64,000 bases of DNA from Limnoperna fortunei (lineage: Eukaryota > Mollusca > Bivalvia > Mytilida > Modiolidae): assembly GCA_944474755.1 (NCBI GenBank), contig OX104112.1:3754001-3818000 (forward strand), in the 5' to 3' direction. A program made the translations under genes and the position numbers. Shown here one piece after another: positions 12,643-24,882 of the stretch. The first letter of the stretch is position 1; each line of letters begins with the position of its first letter. The notes under the pieces were generated by a model. That model was not told the origin of the DNA. It saw only the letters and a program-made list of their open reading frames with translations, and did not search any database.

Positions 12643-13045
12643 TTGTTGTACAATATTGACCAATACATAGTAAATCAGTTCATATTTAATCCAATGACGA
12701 ACCACAATTTTTGGCACAATTATTTACATAAATTTGCAAGGAGTGAGGTATGCAGAAAAGTTCACTAAATTTCAGTTATTAGAAGACATTCCTAATTTCA
12801 TATGACAGAAGTCCTAACTAAGATACAAACATTCGTATTTTTAACACAGAAATTTCGAGTTCGCATGTTTATTGCAATACCGGAAACCAGTTGTTATGTG
12901 TACAAAAAAAAAGAATTAGCAAGACCTGTACCAAAACCATACAACATCGCCGTGGCAAAGTTTACATTCTAGCATTGCCTTTATTTGTGAGCTGGTCTAC
13001 AATTTATGTCGTCTATAAATAAATGCGACACGCCCAGAAAAAAAA
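12643..13045. other. Single-copy AT-rich stretch
   Basis: Nothing recognisable is visible apart from A runs near 12904 and 13039. Confidence 0.5.
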
Positions 13046-13108
13046 GGATTTCTTGAACTCATCCCACGGATATGCCCAGCATACATTGAAGGATTTCTTG
13101 GACTTGGA
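13046..13108. repeat. Isolated copy of the 45-bp minisatellite unit (about 1.4 units)
   Basis: The segment reads AGGATTTCTTGAACTCATCC, then an ACGGATATGCCCAGCATACA-type core, then the start of a second unit. It matches the 45-bp array at 17517-19936, best the variant near 19026 with CATACATTGAAGGATTTCTT. It lies more than 4 kb outside that array in the same orientation. It is directly followed by a 39-bp-spaced duplication of AAAAGTAGTTTATTATG (13108 and 13147). Confidence 0.8.
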
Positions 13109-13510
13109 AAAGTAGTTTATTATGCATGGTGATCGGGCACAACATAAAAAGTAGTTTATTATGAATTGAAATAAGAGGGAATATTTATTTTCAGCGCTGA
13201 ATGTAGTAACAATTTAGGGTAGAGATTCCGCATATAAACTGATATTCCATATTAGGGTACGTTGTGTTGACTTCTTGACAAATGGATTTTTCACTAAAGT
13301 TTTAAGCTAGCGGTCTTTTTTCAGTCGTATTTTTCTAAAAAAACTAGAATTATTAGTAGCGCAAAATATTAAAGCAGCGAGCAACGAGTGTTACTGTTTT
13401 TTTTTCAGAAATTTATATCCTGGTTTTACTCTCGTTAAAACTAATAAAGATATCTTGTGGGAAATAAAAACAAAATCACAAATCATGACACAAACAAATA
13501 GGAGAATAAC

Positions 13511-16500
13511 TGTCGTTCTCTGTAATTTTATAGCCTTCGAGCATTGTCTGTTCTCGGTAATTTTATAGCCTTTGAGCATTGTCTGTTCTCTGTAATTTTA
13601 TAGCCTTCGAGCATTGTCTGTTCTCTGTAATTTTATAGCCTTCGAGCATTGTCTGTTCTCTGTAATTTTATAGCCTTCGACCATTGTCTGTTCTCTGTAA
13701 CTTTATAGCCTTTCGAGCATTGTCTGTTCTCTGTAACTTTATAGCCTTCGAGCATTGTCTGTTCTCTGTAATTTTATAGCCTTCGACCATTGTCTGTTCT
13801 CTGGAATTTTATAGCCTTCGAGCATTGTCTGTTCTCTGTAATTTTATAGCCTTCGAGCATTGTCTGTTCTCTGTAATTTTATAGCCTTCGAGCATTGTCT
13901 GTTCTCTGTAATTTTATAGCCTTCGAGCATTGTCTGTTCTCTGTAATTTTATAGCCTTCGAGCATTGTCTGTTCTCTGTAATTTTATAGCCTTCGAGCAT
14001 TGTCTGTTCTCTGTAATTTTATAGCCTTCGAGCATTGTCTGTTCTCTGTAATTTTATAGCCTTCGAGCATTGTCTGTTTTCTGTAATTTTATAGCCTTCG
14101 AGCATTGTCTGTTCTCTGTAATTTTATAGCCTTCGAGCATTGTCTGTTCTCTGTAATTTTATAGCCTTCGAGCATTGTCTGTTCTCTGTAATTTTATAGC
14201 CTTCGAGCATTGTCTGTTCTCTGTAATTTTATAGCCTTCGAGCATTGTCTGTTCTCTGTAATTTTATAGCCTTCGAGAATTGTCTGTTCTCTGTAATTCT
14301 ATAGCCTTCGAGCATTGTCTGTTCTCTGTAATTTTATAGCCTTCGAGCATTGTCTGTTCTCTGTAATTTTATAGCCTTCGAGCATTGTCTGTTCTCTGTA
14401 ATTTTATAGCCTTCGAGCATTGTCTGTTCTCTGTAATTGTATAGCCTTCGAGCATTGTCTGTTCTCTGTAATTTTATAGCCTTCGAGCATTGTCTGTTCT
14501 CTGTAATTTTATAGCCTTCGAGCATTGTCTGTTCTGTGTAATTCTATAGCCTTCGAGCATTGTCTGTTCTCTGTAATTTTATAGCCTTCGAGCATTGTCT
14601 GTTTTCGGTAATTTTATAGCCTTCGAGCATTGTCTGTTTTCGGTAATTTTATAGCCTTCGAGCATTGTCTGTTCTCTGTAATTGTATAGCCTTCGAGCAT
14701 TGTCTGTTCTCTGTAATTTTATAGCCTTTGAGCATTGTCTGTTCTCTGTAATTTTATAGCCTTCGACCATTGTCTGTTCTCTGTAACTTTATAGCCTTTC
14801 GAGCATTGTCTGTTCTCTGTAACTTTATAGCCTTCGAGCATTGTCTGTTCTCTGTAATTTTATAGCCTTCGACCATTGTCTGTTCTCTGTAATTTTATAG
14901 CCTTCGAGCATTGTCTGTTCTCTGTAATTTTATAGCCTTCGAGCATTGTCTGTTCTCTGTAATTTTATAGCCTTCGAGCATTGTCTGTTCTCTGTAATTT
15001 TATAGCCTTTCGAGCATTGTCTGTTCTCTGTAATTTTATAGCCTTTCGAGCATTGTCTGTTCTCTGTAACTTTATAGCCTTCGAGCATTGTCTGTTCTCT
15101 GTAATTTTATAGCCTTCGACCATTGTCTGTTCTCTGTAATTTTATAGCCTTCGAGCATTGTCTGTTCTCTGTAATTTTATAGCCTTCGAGCATTGTCTGT
15201 TCTCTGTAATTTTATAGCCTTCGAGCATTGTCTGTTCTCTGTAATTTTATAGCCTTCGAGCATTGTCTGTTCTCTGTAATTTTATAGCCTTCGAGCATTG
15301 TCTGTTCTCTGTAATGTTATAGCCTTCGAGCATTGTCTGTTCTCTGTAATTTTATAGCCTTCGAGCATTGTCTGTTCTCTGTAATTTTATAGCCTTCGAG
15401 CATTGTTTGTTCTCTGTAATTTTATAGCCTTCGAGCATTGTCTGTTCTCTGTAATTTTATAGCCTTTCGAGCATTGTCTGTTCTCTGTAACTTTATAGCC
15501 TTCGAGCATTGTCTGTTCTCTGTAATTTTATAGCCTTCGACCATTGTCTGTTCTCTGTAATTTTATAGCCTTCGAGCATTGTCTGTTCTCTGTAATTTTA
15601 TAGCCTTCGAGCATTGTCTGTTCTCTGTAATTTTATAGCCTTCGAGCATTGTCTGTTCTCTGTAATTTTATAGCCTTCGAGCATTGTCTGTTCTCTGTAA
15701 TTTTATAGCCTTCGATCATTGTCTGTTCTCTGTAATTTTATAGCCTTTGAGCATTGTCCGTTCTCTGTAATTTTATAGCCTTCGAGCATTGTCTGTTCTC
15801 TGTAATTTTATAGCCTTCGAGCATTGTCTGTTCTCTGTAATTTTATAGCCTTCGAGCATTGTCTGTTCTCTGTAATTTTATAGCCTTCGAGCATTGTCTG
15901 TTCTCTGTAATTTTATAGCCTTCGAGCATTGTCTGTTCTCTGTAATTTTATAGCCTTCGAGCATTGTCTGTTCTCTGTAATTTTATAGCCTTCGAGCATT
16001 GTCTGTTGTCTGTAATTTTATAGCCTTCGAGCATTATCTGTTCTCTGTAATTTTATAGCCTTCGAGCATTGTCTGTTCTCTGTAATTTTATAGCCTTCGA
16101 GCATTGTCTGTTCTCTGTAATTTTATAGCCTTCGAGCATTGTCTGTTCTCTGCAATTTTATAGCCTTCGAGCATTGTCTGTTCTCTGTAATTTTATAGCC
16201 TTCGAGCATTGTCTGTTCTCTGTAATTTTATAGCCTTCGAGCATTGTCTGTTCTCTGTAATTTTATAGCCTTCGAGCATTGTCTGTTCTCTGTAATTTTA
16301 TAGCCTTCGAGCATTGTCTGTTCTCTGTAATTTTATAGCCTTCGAGCATTGTCTGTTCTCTGTAATTTTATAGCCTTCGAGCATTGTCTGTTCTCTGTAA
16401 TTTTATAGCCTTCGAGCATTGTCTGTTCTCTGCAATTTTATAGCCTTCGAGCATTGTCTGTTCTCTGTAATTTTATAGCCTTAGACCATTGTCTGTTCTC

Positions 16501-16744
16501 TGCAATTTTATAGCCTTCGAGCATTGTCTGTTCTCTGCAATTTTATAGCCTTCGAGCATTGTCTGTTCTCTGCAATTTTATAGCCTTCGAGCATTGTCTG
16601 TTCTCTGTAATTTTATAGCCTTCGAGCATTGTCTGTTCTCTGTAATTTTATAGCCTTCGAGCATTGTCTGTTCTCTGTAATTTTATAGCCTTCGAGCATT
16701 GTCTGTTCTCTGTAATTTTATAGCCTTCGAGCATTGTCTGTTTT
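13511..16744. repeat. 35-bp minisatellite array (about 92 copies)
   Basis: The unit is GAGCATTGTCTGTTCTCTGT followed by AATTTTATAGCCTTC. Most units are identical. Variants include GACCATT, AACTTTATAG, a 36-bp form with CCTTTCGAG, and TGCAATTTT. A variant block (GACCATT, AACTTT, CCTTTCGAG) recurs near 13681 and 14767, 1,086 bp apart, which shows segmental duplication within the array. The minus-strand open frames around 13391-14770 are translated repeat; the 35-bp period rotates the frame every unit, so they are not genes. Confidence 0.98.
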
Positions 16745-17095
16745 TTTGGGAAACACCAATTTTTTATTCTTGGAATTTTTCTCGCCTCATTTTCATTGGA
16801 ACTATATAAATCCTAGCTGTCAGAATGGGAACACGAGTGTCTGTTTTGTTTAATTGGACTTGAAAGTCTAATTAATTTTTTTTCCTACGTCAATGATTTT
16901 CTCAATACTTGACTTTTCTCTTTTTTCCGTGCTTTAAAATGCTATTTCCTACAAACAATAACTTTTATGACGTCTAGACTTTACTTCATTTTGTAACGTC
17001 ATTCATCATAACAATTGACAAAACAAACACGACTCAGTCTTAAAAAAGCCGTAGCAGTAAAAGTATTAAATAACCCAATATGAATCTTAAGCCTC
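16745..17095. other. Single-copy spacer
   Basis: AT-rich sequence between two 35-bp arrays that are unrelated in sequence. I see no gene, RNA or repeat. Confidence 0.5.
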
Positions 17096-17312
17096 CGATA
17101 TCGAGTGTACCTATTTGGTGGATACGTCCCTGATATCGGGTGTACCTATCTTGTGGATACATCCCTGATATCGAGTGTACATATTTTGTGGATACGTCCC
17201 TGATATCGAGTGTACCTATTTTGTGGATACGTCCCTGATATCGAGTGTACCTATTTTGTGGATACGTCCCTGATATCGAGTGTACATATTTTGTGGATAC
17301 GTATCGACATTT
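17096..17312. repeat. Second 35-bp tandem repeat (about 6 copies)
   Basis: Units read GATATCGAGTGTACCTATTT then TGTGGATACGTCCCT. The sequence is unrelated to the preceding 35-bp array although the period is the same. The minus-strand frame at 17040-17324 is translated repeat. Confidence 0.92.
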
Positions 17313-17516
17313 ACACAAGAACAATGTTGATCAGCTTAAACTAAAGTTCGAATATGTTTTATTAGAATTACATATAATGTTTAATTCTAAAAAATAAGAG
17401 GTCCTAGATGATCTAAAGAACGATAGAAATTAACTGTATATAGTTATTTGTTAATTTATTTTTATATATTATATAAATGTAGTATGAATGAAACGATTAA
17501 ACCTATATACTGAATA
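17313..17516. other. Single-copy AT-rich spacer
   Basis: AT-rich sequence with no recognisable feature between the 35-bp and 45-bp arrays. Confidence 0.5.
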
Positions 17517-19936
17517 CCAAGGATTCCTGGGCTCGAACCACGGATATGTCCAGCATAGCAGGAAGGATTCTTAGACTTGGCGCACTGATATGTCCAGCAT
17601 AGCGGGAAGGATTCCTGGACTCGACCCACGGATATGTCCAGCATACCAGGAAGGATTCCTAGACTCGACCCACGGATATGTCCAGTATAGCGGTCAGAAT
17701 TTCATGGACTCATCACACGGATATGTCTAACATACCGGGAAGGATTTTCTTGGACTCGACCCACAGATATGTTCAGCATACCTGGAAGGATTTCTTAGAC
17801 TCGACCCACGGATATGTCCAGCATACCGGGAAGGATTTCTTGGACTCGAACCACCGATATGCCCAGCATACCTGGAAGGATTCCTTGCACTTGACCCACG
17901 GATGTCCAGCACACATTGAAGGATTCCTTGGACTCGACCCACGAATATGTCCAGCATACAATGAAGGATTCCTTGGACTCGACCCACGGATATGTCCAGC
18001 ATACCTGGAATGATTCCTGGACTCGACCCACGGATACGCCCAGCATACCGGGAAGGATTCCTTGGACTCGACCCACAGATATGCCCAGCATACCGGGAAG
18101 GGTACCTTCGACTCGACCCACAGATATGCCCAGCATACCGGGAAGGATTCCTTGGACTCGACCCACAGATATGCCCAGCATACCGGGAAGGGTACCTTGG
18201 ACCCAACCCACGGATATGTCCAGCATACCGGGAAGGAAACCTTGGACCCGACCCACGGATATGTCCAGCATACCGGGAAGGATTCCTTGGACTCGACCCA
18301 CGGATATGTCCAGCATACCTGGAAGGATTCCTGGACTCGACCCACCGATATGCCCAGCATACCGGGAAGGATTCCTTGGACTTGACCCACGGATATGTCC
18401 AGCATACCGGGAAGGATTCCTTGGACTCGACCCACGGATATGCCCAGCATAGAGGGGAGGATTCCTTGGACTCGACCAAGGGATATGTCCAGCATACCGG
18501 AAAGAATTCCTTGGACGTGACCAACGGATATGCCCAGCATAGAGGGAAGGATTCCCTGGACTCGCCCAAGGGATATGTCCAGCATACCGGGAAGGATACC
18601 TTGGACTTGACCCACGGATATGTCCAGCAGAGAGGGAAGGATTTCTTGGACTCGACCAAGCGATATGGCCAGCATGCCGGGAAGGATTCCATGGACCCGA
18701 CCCACAGATATGTCCAGCATACAGGGAAGGATACCATGGACCCGACCCACGGATATGCCCAGCATACCGGGAAGGATACCTTGGACCCGACCCACGGATA
18801 TGTCCAGCATAGCGGGAAGGATTCCTGGGCTCGACCCACGGATATGTCCAGCGTACAGGGAAAGATTCCTGGACCCGACCCACGGATATGTCCAGCACAC
18901 CTGGAAGGATTCCTGGACACGACATACGGATATGTCCAGCATACCGGGAAGGATACCTTGCTCCCGACCCACCGATATGCCCAGCATACCTGGAAGGATT
19001 CCTTGGACTTGACCCACGGATGTCCAGCATACATTGAAGGATTTCTTGGACTCGACCCACGAATATGTCCAGCATACAATGAAGGATTCCTTGGACTCGA
19101 CCCACGGATATGTCCAGCATACCAGGAATGATTCCTGGACTCGACCCACGGATATGCCCAGCATACCGGGAAGGGTACCTTGGACTCGACCCACAGATAT
19201 GCCCAGCATACCGGGAAGGATTCCTTGGACTCGACCCACAGATATGCCCAGCATACCGGGAAGGGTACCTTGGACCCGACCCACGGATATGTCCAGCATA
19301 CCGGGAAGGAAACCTTGGACCCGACCCACGGATATGTCCAGCATACCGGGAAGGATTCCTTGGACTCGACCCACGGATATGTCCAGCATACCTGGAAGGA
19401 TTCCTGGACTCGACCCACCGATATGCCCAGCATACCGGGAAGGATTCCTTGGACTTGACCCACGGATATGTCCAGCATACCGGGAAGGATTTCATGGACT
19501 CGACCCACGGATATGCCCAGCATAGAGGGGAGGATTCCTTGGACTCGACCAAGGGATAAGTCCAGCATAGCGGGAAGGATTCCTGGGCTCGACCCACGGA
19601 TATGTCCAGCGTACAGGGAAGGATTCCTGGACCCGACCCACGGATATGCCCAGCATACCTGGAAGGATTCCTGGACTCGACATACGGATATGTTCAGCAT
19701 TGCTGGAAGGATACCTTGGACCCGACCCACGGATATGCCCAGCATACCGGGAAGGATTCCTTGGCTCGACCCACGGATATGTCCGGCGTACAGGGAAGGA
19801 TTCCTGGACCCGACCCACGGATATGTCCAGCGTACAGGGAAGGATTCCTGGACCCGACCCACGGATATGCCCAGCATACCGGGAAGGATTCCTTGGCTCG
19901 ACCCACTGATATGTCCATCATACCGGAAGGATTCTT
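17517..19936. repeat. 45-bp minisatellite array (about 54 copies)
   Basis: The unit is GGATTCCTTGGACTCGACCC, then ACGGATATGTCCAGCATACC, then GGGAA. Many units are 42 to 44 bp, so the register shifts. Several frames on both strands are free of stops, giving overlapping open frames of up to 741 residues (17727-19952, minus). That frame's repeated peptide passes through three different readings of the same DNA, which argues against selection on a protein. Variants include GGTACC for GATTCC, CCAAGGGAT for CCCACGGAT, and TACATTGAAGG. The right edge decays at about 19936. Confidence 0.97.
17860..19560. repeat. 1,118-bp segmental duplication within the 45-bp array
   Basis: Rare variants repeat in order at a fixed spacing of 1,118 bp. 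GATGTCCAGC (a deleted unit) occurs at 17901 and 19019, and GGAATGATTCCTGGACTC near 18006 and 19124. A run of several units downstream of each copy keeps the same variant order, until about 18470 and 19590. Only the shared parts near 17870-18470 and 18990-19590 are duplicated. Confidence 0.8.
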
Positions 19937-21957
19937 GTCCAGCACGTCGCAAGTTACGGACAGCGATGTACTCACGTTCCCATGTTGTCGAGTTAAAATA
20001 CGGAAAGACCTATGTAGTGTAGTGTGCTTGGAGAGTATACGAATTTTGCATGATAAAGAATCTTGTTTTAAGGAGTAGGCGCTTGTTGTAAGGAATGGGA
20101 CACAACTGTTTGCTTAACGTGAGGCGAGAAGATTTCTTTGAGAACAAGTTAACAGTAACATACAATAAATTAAAATCGAGACATGGATTGAACCAAAGTG
20201 CATACGATCTTATGCCACAGGCCAATATTGGGCCACCTAATTTATTCTATGCATGAGGGCCTATCTCAGGCAATTGTTGACGTCATAATTATATGTATTG
20301 ATGACATTGACTATACATTAATTCTTCAGCAAGGCACGACACTAACAATTGTTAATTGCAAGTTTTATTTGACTACTTGTAAAATATTGTTTTTGTTATT
20401 TCTCTTCATGATATTGAATTTAAAATATAAGAATTATTTTCAATTGTTAGTTAGATTATTTGGTCTGTATCCAAAGATAAAATATTCAAATATTTGCAGA
20501 TAACATGATTGTTTTTTTTACGCATCCTCTATCATGAAAGAAAAAGATATTTTAAATAGAAAGACTGAACGTCACGGTAAAGGTGTGTATGTTTGAGTGT
20601 GTGTGTGTGGGGGGGGGGGGGGGAGGGCATTGGGCAAAATCCAAGTACAAGTACACGGAAATGTGGGTCGATTGCAATGGGGAAATCTTAACAGAAAACC
20701 TTTTAGATTCTATAATAAGTTTGATGATTTTATGTATACATTGTCCTCGTCGGTAAGTTGGTAACGTCCAAAGAAGAGCAAGAAAACATAAAATCGAAGA
20801 GTTTGACTTGCTATAAATTTAATTAAATTATGTCTGATGTTGTATAGAGAATAGTACACGAAAAATGTGGAGAATCAACGACATTTCAGGCAAATTAGTG
20901 AGAATGTAACGAGCTCGAATTCATACTTATTCTGGCATGTGATATATGCCCTAGACGTATACTACAGGGTTCGCTCTGTCTTACTTAACACAAATTTCCT
21001 GTTTTCCTACCAATGGTCGGGATGTTTCTCCTGGTACTGCGGCTTTACCCTCACTAAAACCTGGATGTCATGATATAGCTGAAAAATGAAGGAAATTGAC
21101 GTTAAATACCATTCAAACACACACATAAACTATCGGGTTCTCTTTTTCTACAAAAAAGTATATTGCCTTCCATAACCGTGTTCATGTTCACCAAAATGTA
21201 TTATACTTGACATTGTTCGATTGGCTCTCAGACATCCTTTCAAATTTGTTTGTGCAAGAAGTAACTCCCTAGCTAACTTTATTGAAGTACAGAAAAAATC
21301 GCAAACTACATGATAATATTTTAGCAGCTTTTGAAGTATTCGAGAATCATGTTTTAATTCATTAGATCGTATAATATTTCTTTCCACAAAAAAAAAACCG
21401 GAGTCAAAACCCTTATTTAATTAACTTCCAAGCCCCCCCCCCCCCCCCTCAAAATCGAATAATCTTTTCCTAATATGAATCGTCTTTGCAGCTGTAGTTT
21501 ATTTTACCTCAGGGTATGTGAGGAAGTAGGGACTAAGTGTTCAGCTAGTGACAGTCATATTGACAATGTACTTAAGGACTGGTTAAAAATCGCAAGAGAT
21601 ATACATGTAGAGTGCAGTTAGAAAAAAGTCTTTCGTAAAAATAAGAAGAGAAGCTGCTGATAAAGCTGAATTGGAATAAAGTTGATCATAAATTTAATGT
21701 TCTTGTAATTGACAACCAACCAAACTATACATTTTATAAACCAAAACAAAATTCAGTGTTTTATAGCAGAGATCACTGATCCTTTGACTTGTTTAAAAGA
21801 TGATAAGTACAAAACAAGCAATTTTGAGCTATTGACTGAGAAAATCCCACACAAACTTGTTGGTAAGATGGTGGCAAACTGCCTACTTAGCAGGCTCAAT
21901 CTAAATTCACACACAAGGATGTTGGCAGTGTGAAGTCTACGTTGGCTATGTCTCGTG
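19937..21957. other. Single-copy AT-rich region with G15 and C16 runs
   Basis: No gene is supported. A GT-rich stretch ends in a G run at 20609-20623, and a C run lies at 21433-21448. Short frames on both strands (for example 20198-20503 plus, 21148-21387 minus, 21709-21933 plus) match no family I recognise and have the composition of translated AT-rich DNA. Confidence 0.5.
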
Positions 21958-22027
21958 GGGCCAACGTTGGCCCAACCAGTGTCGAGACATTATTTGTAGG
22001 GCTAATTACCTTGACCACTCGATCACC
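21958..22027 (-). mobile_element. Decayed tRNA-derived SINE head (antisense)
   Basis: Read on the minus strand, 22027 to 22008 gives GGTGATCGAGTGGTCAAGGT. This matches the 5' end and A box of a Ser/Leu-type tRNA-like head and closely parallels the SINE heads at 28071 and 37638. The expected B box is degenerate and lies in a perfect 16-bp palindrome, GGGCCAACGTTGGCCC, at 21958-21973. The tail is not identifiable. Confidence 0.4.
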
Positions 22028-23670
22028 AATTTTAGATTCTATTGATTTATTTATAAATCACGTGGTCAAGAGCTATAAATGGATTGGGTTTTTTATATAT
22101 AACAAACATAAATGTAGTCGTCAGTAAAAATAGTAATAGAAATAAAAAAATGGGAAAGACTTCCATTTGAACCCCCACTAAAAATGCATTAAACTAAACG
22201 TAAATAGAAGAATTTAGCACCGGGTGGCAGCCACTGGTGAACCCCACAGTGGACACAGTCATGCATTGGCAATTGGGCAAATGCTAGCCGTGTGGACTCC
22301 ATGTATCTTGTGATAATCTAATGCATTGTGTATTTTTTATTGGGGGTTCAATTATTAATGAAATACTATACTTTACACATTTCAAAATGTTGTCTTTGTA
22401 TTTTGCTCCGGTCCATATTTTCTTGTATGGCCCCGAAAACTCCCGTCCATATATACTCAATTTATAATTGATGAATTTAATTATACATTATTTGCTTATA
22501 TAGAGTATCTTGACTGCACTAGGGAGAGACCTGAAACATTAATAATGCCTGAGCCAAAGACGAGGGCATTATCAATGTTTAAGGCAATACCACTGTCCTG
22601 AGTGCTGTCAAGTATCATGACAATGCCATTTATATAAGCAGCTATTATATTTATTTCATTGAAGAATGAAGAAACCATGTGTTTTTGACTGTATTATTTT
22701 ATCTGTAGCTTCTTGAATGTAGACATCATGATATATCATTGTCTTCAATTTGCAGGCATATTACCTGTTGTCTTTTCATCGTTCATACATCACACACATT
22801 TATTTCTAATTTCACAAACAAAAAGAAAAATGAAAACATAAATGCTAAATGTTAATATAAATAACCAAAATTCTTCAACATTTTTTTTTATATTACTGTG
22901 TATAAACTATCTTAAAGGTTTTATTCCAATTTTCCTTTAAAAACAATTGTTTTCTCTTTTATTTTTAAGATTTATGTAAAGTAGCAAAAATGAAGGTCGA
23001 TGCAATTCATTGGTGGTTTATTTTAAATTATCGTAAATTACCACCAAATGGGCGAGGGGTCTGTGGGTCGTTTAAGGGGGCATAGGGGACGCCCAGTGAA
23101 GATCTGAAGAGACCTTCTAATGGTTCATTTTAGATAGTGTCCGGACGGGTATTTTTTCTTGTAAGATGCCTATTATTTGAATATGTTGAAATTCTCGGTA
23201 CATGGTCTCCATAAATATTCTTTCGATTTTACGCTTTAGTTCATTACTTGTTATTACTATTTTTATGTATATTAGCTTAATCATTTTACATAGAGTGCCT
23301 TCGTTCTATAAATGAAAATATTGAAACATTTACTGTAAGGAACTTGGGAACACTTCGAGATCTATTCATTTGTTTTAAATTGTTTTTCAACAAATAAAAT
23401 GAAAATAAAACTGTTATCATCTATCCTGATCACCGGATATTGGTTAAAATACGACGAAAATTTAAATAACAAAACAACACCATAGACACGATGGAAGCAG
23501 ATAAAAAAAGTGTTTCCGCGTCCGACGTGTGCGTTTCTTATGTCTTTCTCTTTCTTTCTTACGTTGTGTTTTTTGTTAGGGCGTGGGGTTATGGGCGCCA
23601 GGTGCGCCCCCGCCTGAATTCGAGCCTGTATCAAACATATAATAACACAGAAATATCAAGTTCGTTATGA
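22028..23670. other. Single-copy AT-rich region
   Basis: No coding or RNA gene is supported. A GC-richer patch at 22215-22300 and one at 23040-23100 stand out from the AT-rich background but carry no recognisable feature. The minus-strand frames at 22496-22678 and 23362-23634 are short and unrecognised. Confidence 0.5.
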
Positions 23671-23800
23671 GATTAAAGCAATGTACCGGTGACACGCCCA
23701 CATTCCACACTCGATTAACTCATGACGTCATCTCAATCGTGGTCACGTGATTAAAGCAGTGTAACCGTGACACGCCCATATTCCACAGTCAACAATTAAC
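23671..23800. repeat. Imperfect 78-bp-spaced direct repeat next to the 29-bp array
   Basis: GATTAAAGCA, a variable base, TGTA, then GTGACACGCCCA starts at 23671 and again at 23749, each followed by ATTCCACA. The two copies are about 40 bp long, spaced 78 bp apart, and lie directly upstream of the 29-bp minisatellite. Confidence 0.75.
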
Positions 23801-23803
23801 TAC

Positions 23804-24882
23804 GACAATCCTAGTGTTACCAGGCGCTGTACGACATTCCTAGTGGTACCAGGCGCTGTACGACAGTCCTAGTGGTACCAGCTGCTGTATGACATTCATA
23901 TTGGCACCAGGCGCTGTACGACATTCCTGATTATACCAGGCGCTGTACGACATTCCCAATGGTACTAAGCGTTAAACGACATTCCTAAATGTACCGGGTG
24001 CTCTACGACAATCCTAGTGTAACCAGGCGCTGCACGACATTTCCAGTGGTACCAGGCGCTGTACGACCTTCCTAGAGGTATAGGCGCTGTGTGACATTCA
24101 AAATGGCACCAGGCGCTGTACCGGACATTAATAATGATACCAGGCGCTGTACGACATTCCTAATGGTGCTAAGCGCTAAACGACATTCCTAAATGTACCG
24201 GGTGCTCTACGACAATCCTAGTGTTGCCAGGCGTTGTACGACATTCCTAATGGTACTAAGCGCTAAACTACATTCCTAAAGGTACCGGGTGCTATACGAA
24301 AATCCTAGTGTTACCAGGTGCTGTACGACATTCCTAGTGGTACCAGGCGCTGTACGGCAGTCCTAGGGGTACCAGGTGCTCTGCGACAGTCCTAATTATA
24401 CCAGGCGCTGTACGACATTCCTAATGGTACTAAGCGTTAAACGACTTCCTAATGGTACCGGGTGCTCTACGACAATCCTAGTGTAACCAGGCGCTGCACG
24501 ACATTTCTAGTGGTACCAGGCGCTGTACGACCTAACTGGGGGTATCTGGCGGTATGACATTCATAATGGCACCAGGCGCTGTACGACATTCCTAATGATA
24601 CCAGGCGCTGTGCGACATTCCTAATGGTACTAAACGCTAAACGACACTCCTAGTGATACCGGTCGCTCTACGACAACCCTAGTGTAACCAGGCGCTGTAC
24701 GACATTCCTAATGGTACCAGGCGCTGTACGACATTCTTATTGGTACCAGGCACTGACATGTCTGGTGGTACCAGGCACTGTACAATATTCCTAGTGGCAC
24801 CTGGCGCTGTACGACATTCCTAATGACACCAGGCGCTGAACGACATTAATAATGGTACCAGGCATTGTACGACATTCCTAGA
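23804..24882. repeat. 29-bp minisatellite array (about 37 copies)
   Basis: The basic unit is ACCAGGCGCTGTACGACATT followed by CCTAGTGGT. Subtypes alternate: ACTAAGCGCTAAACGACATT and ACCGGGTGCTCTACGACAAT recur as neighbours several times (around 23960, 24170, 24250 and 24430), giving an irregular multimer. The array is GC-richer than its surroundings. Confidence 0.95.

Noticed and set aside
14334..14770. Minus-strand frames MLEGYKITENRQ... as repeat proteins
   Set aside because: The 35-bp period rotates the frame each unit; no selection for an open frame is visible.
13511..16744. CRISPR array (35-bp regular period)
   Set aside because: There are no spacers; the whole 35-bp unit is repeated.
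17727..19952. 741-codon minus-strand open frame as a gene
   Set aside because: It is translated 45-bp minisatellite. Overlapping long frames exist on both strands, and the peptide changes reading frame inside the ORF at unit-length indels.
20609..21448. G15 and C16 runs as functional quadruplex sites
   Set aside because: Single homopolymers are common slippage products; no spaced G-tract pattern is present.
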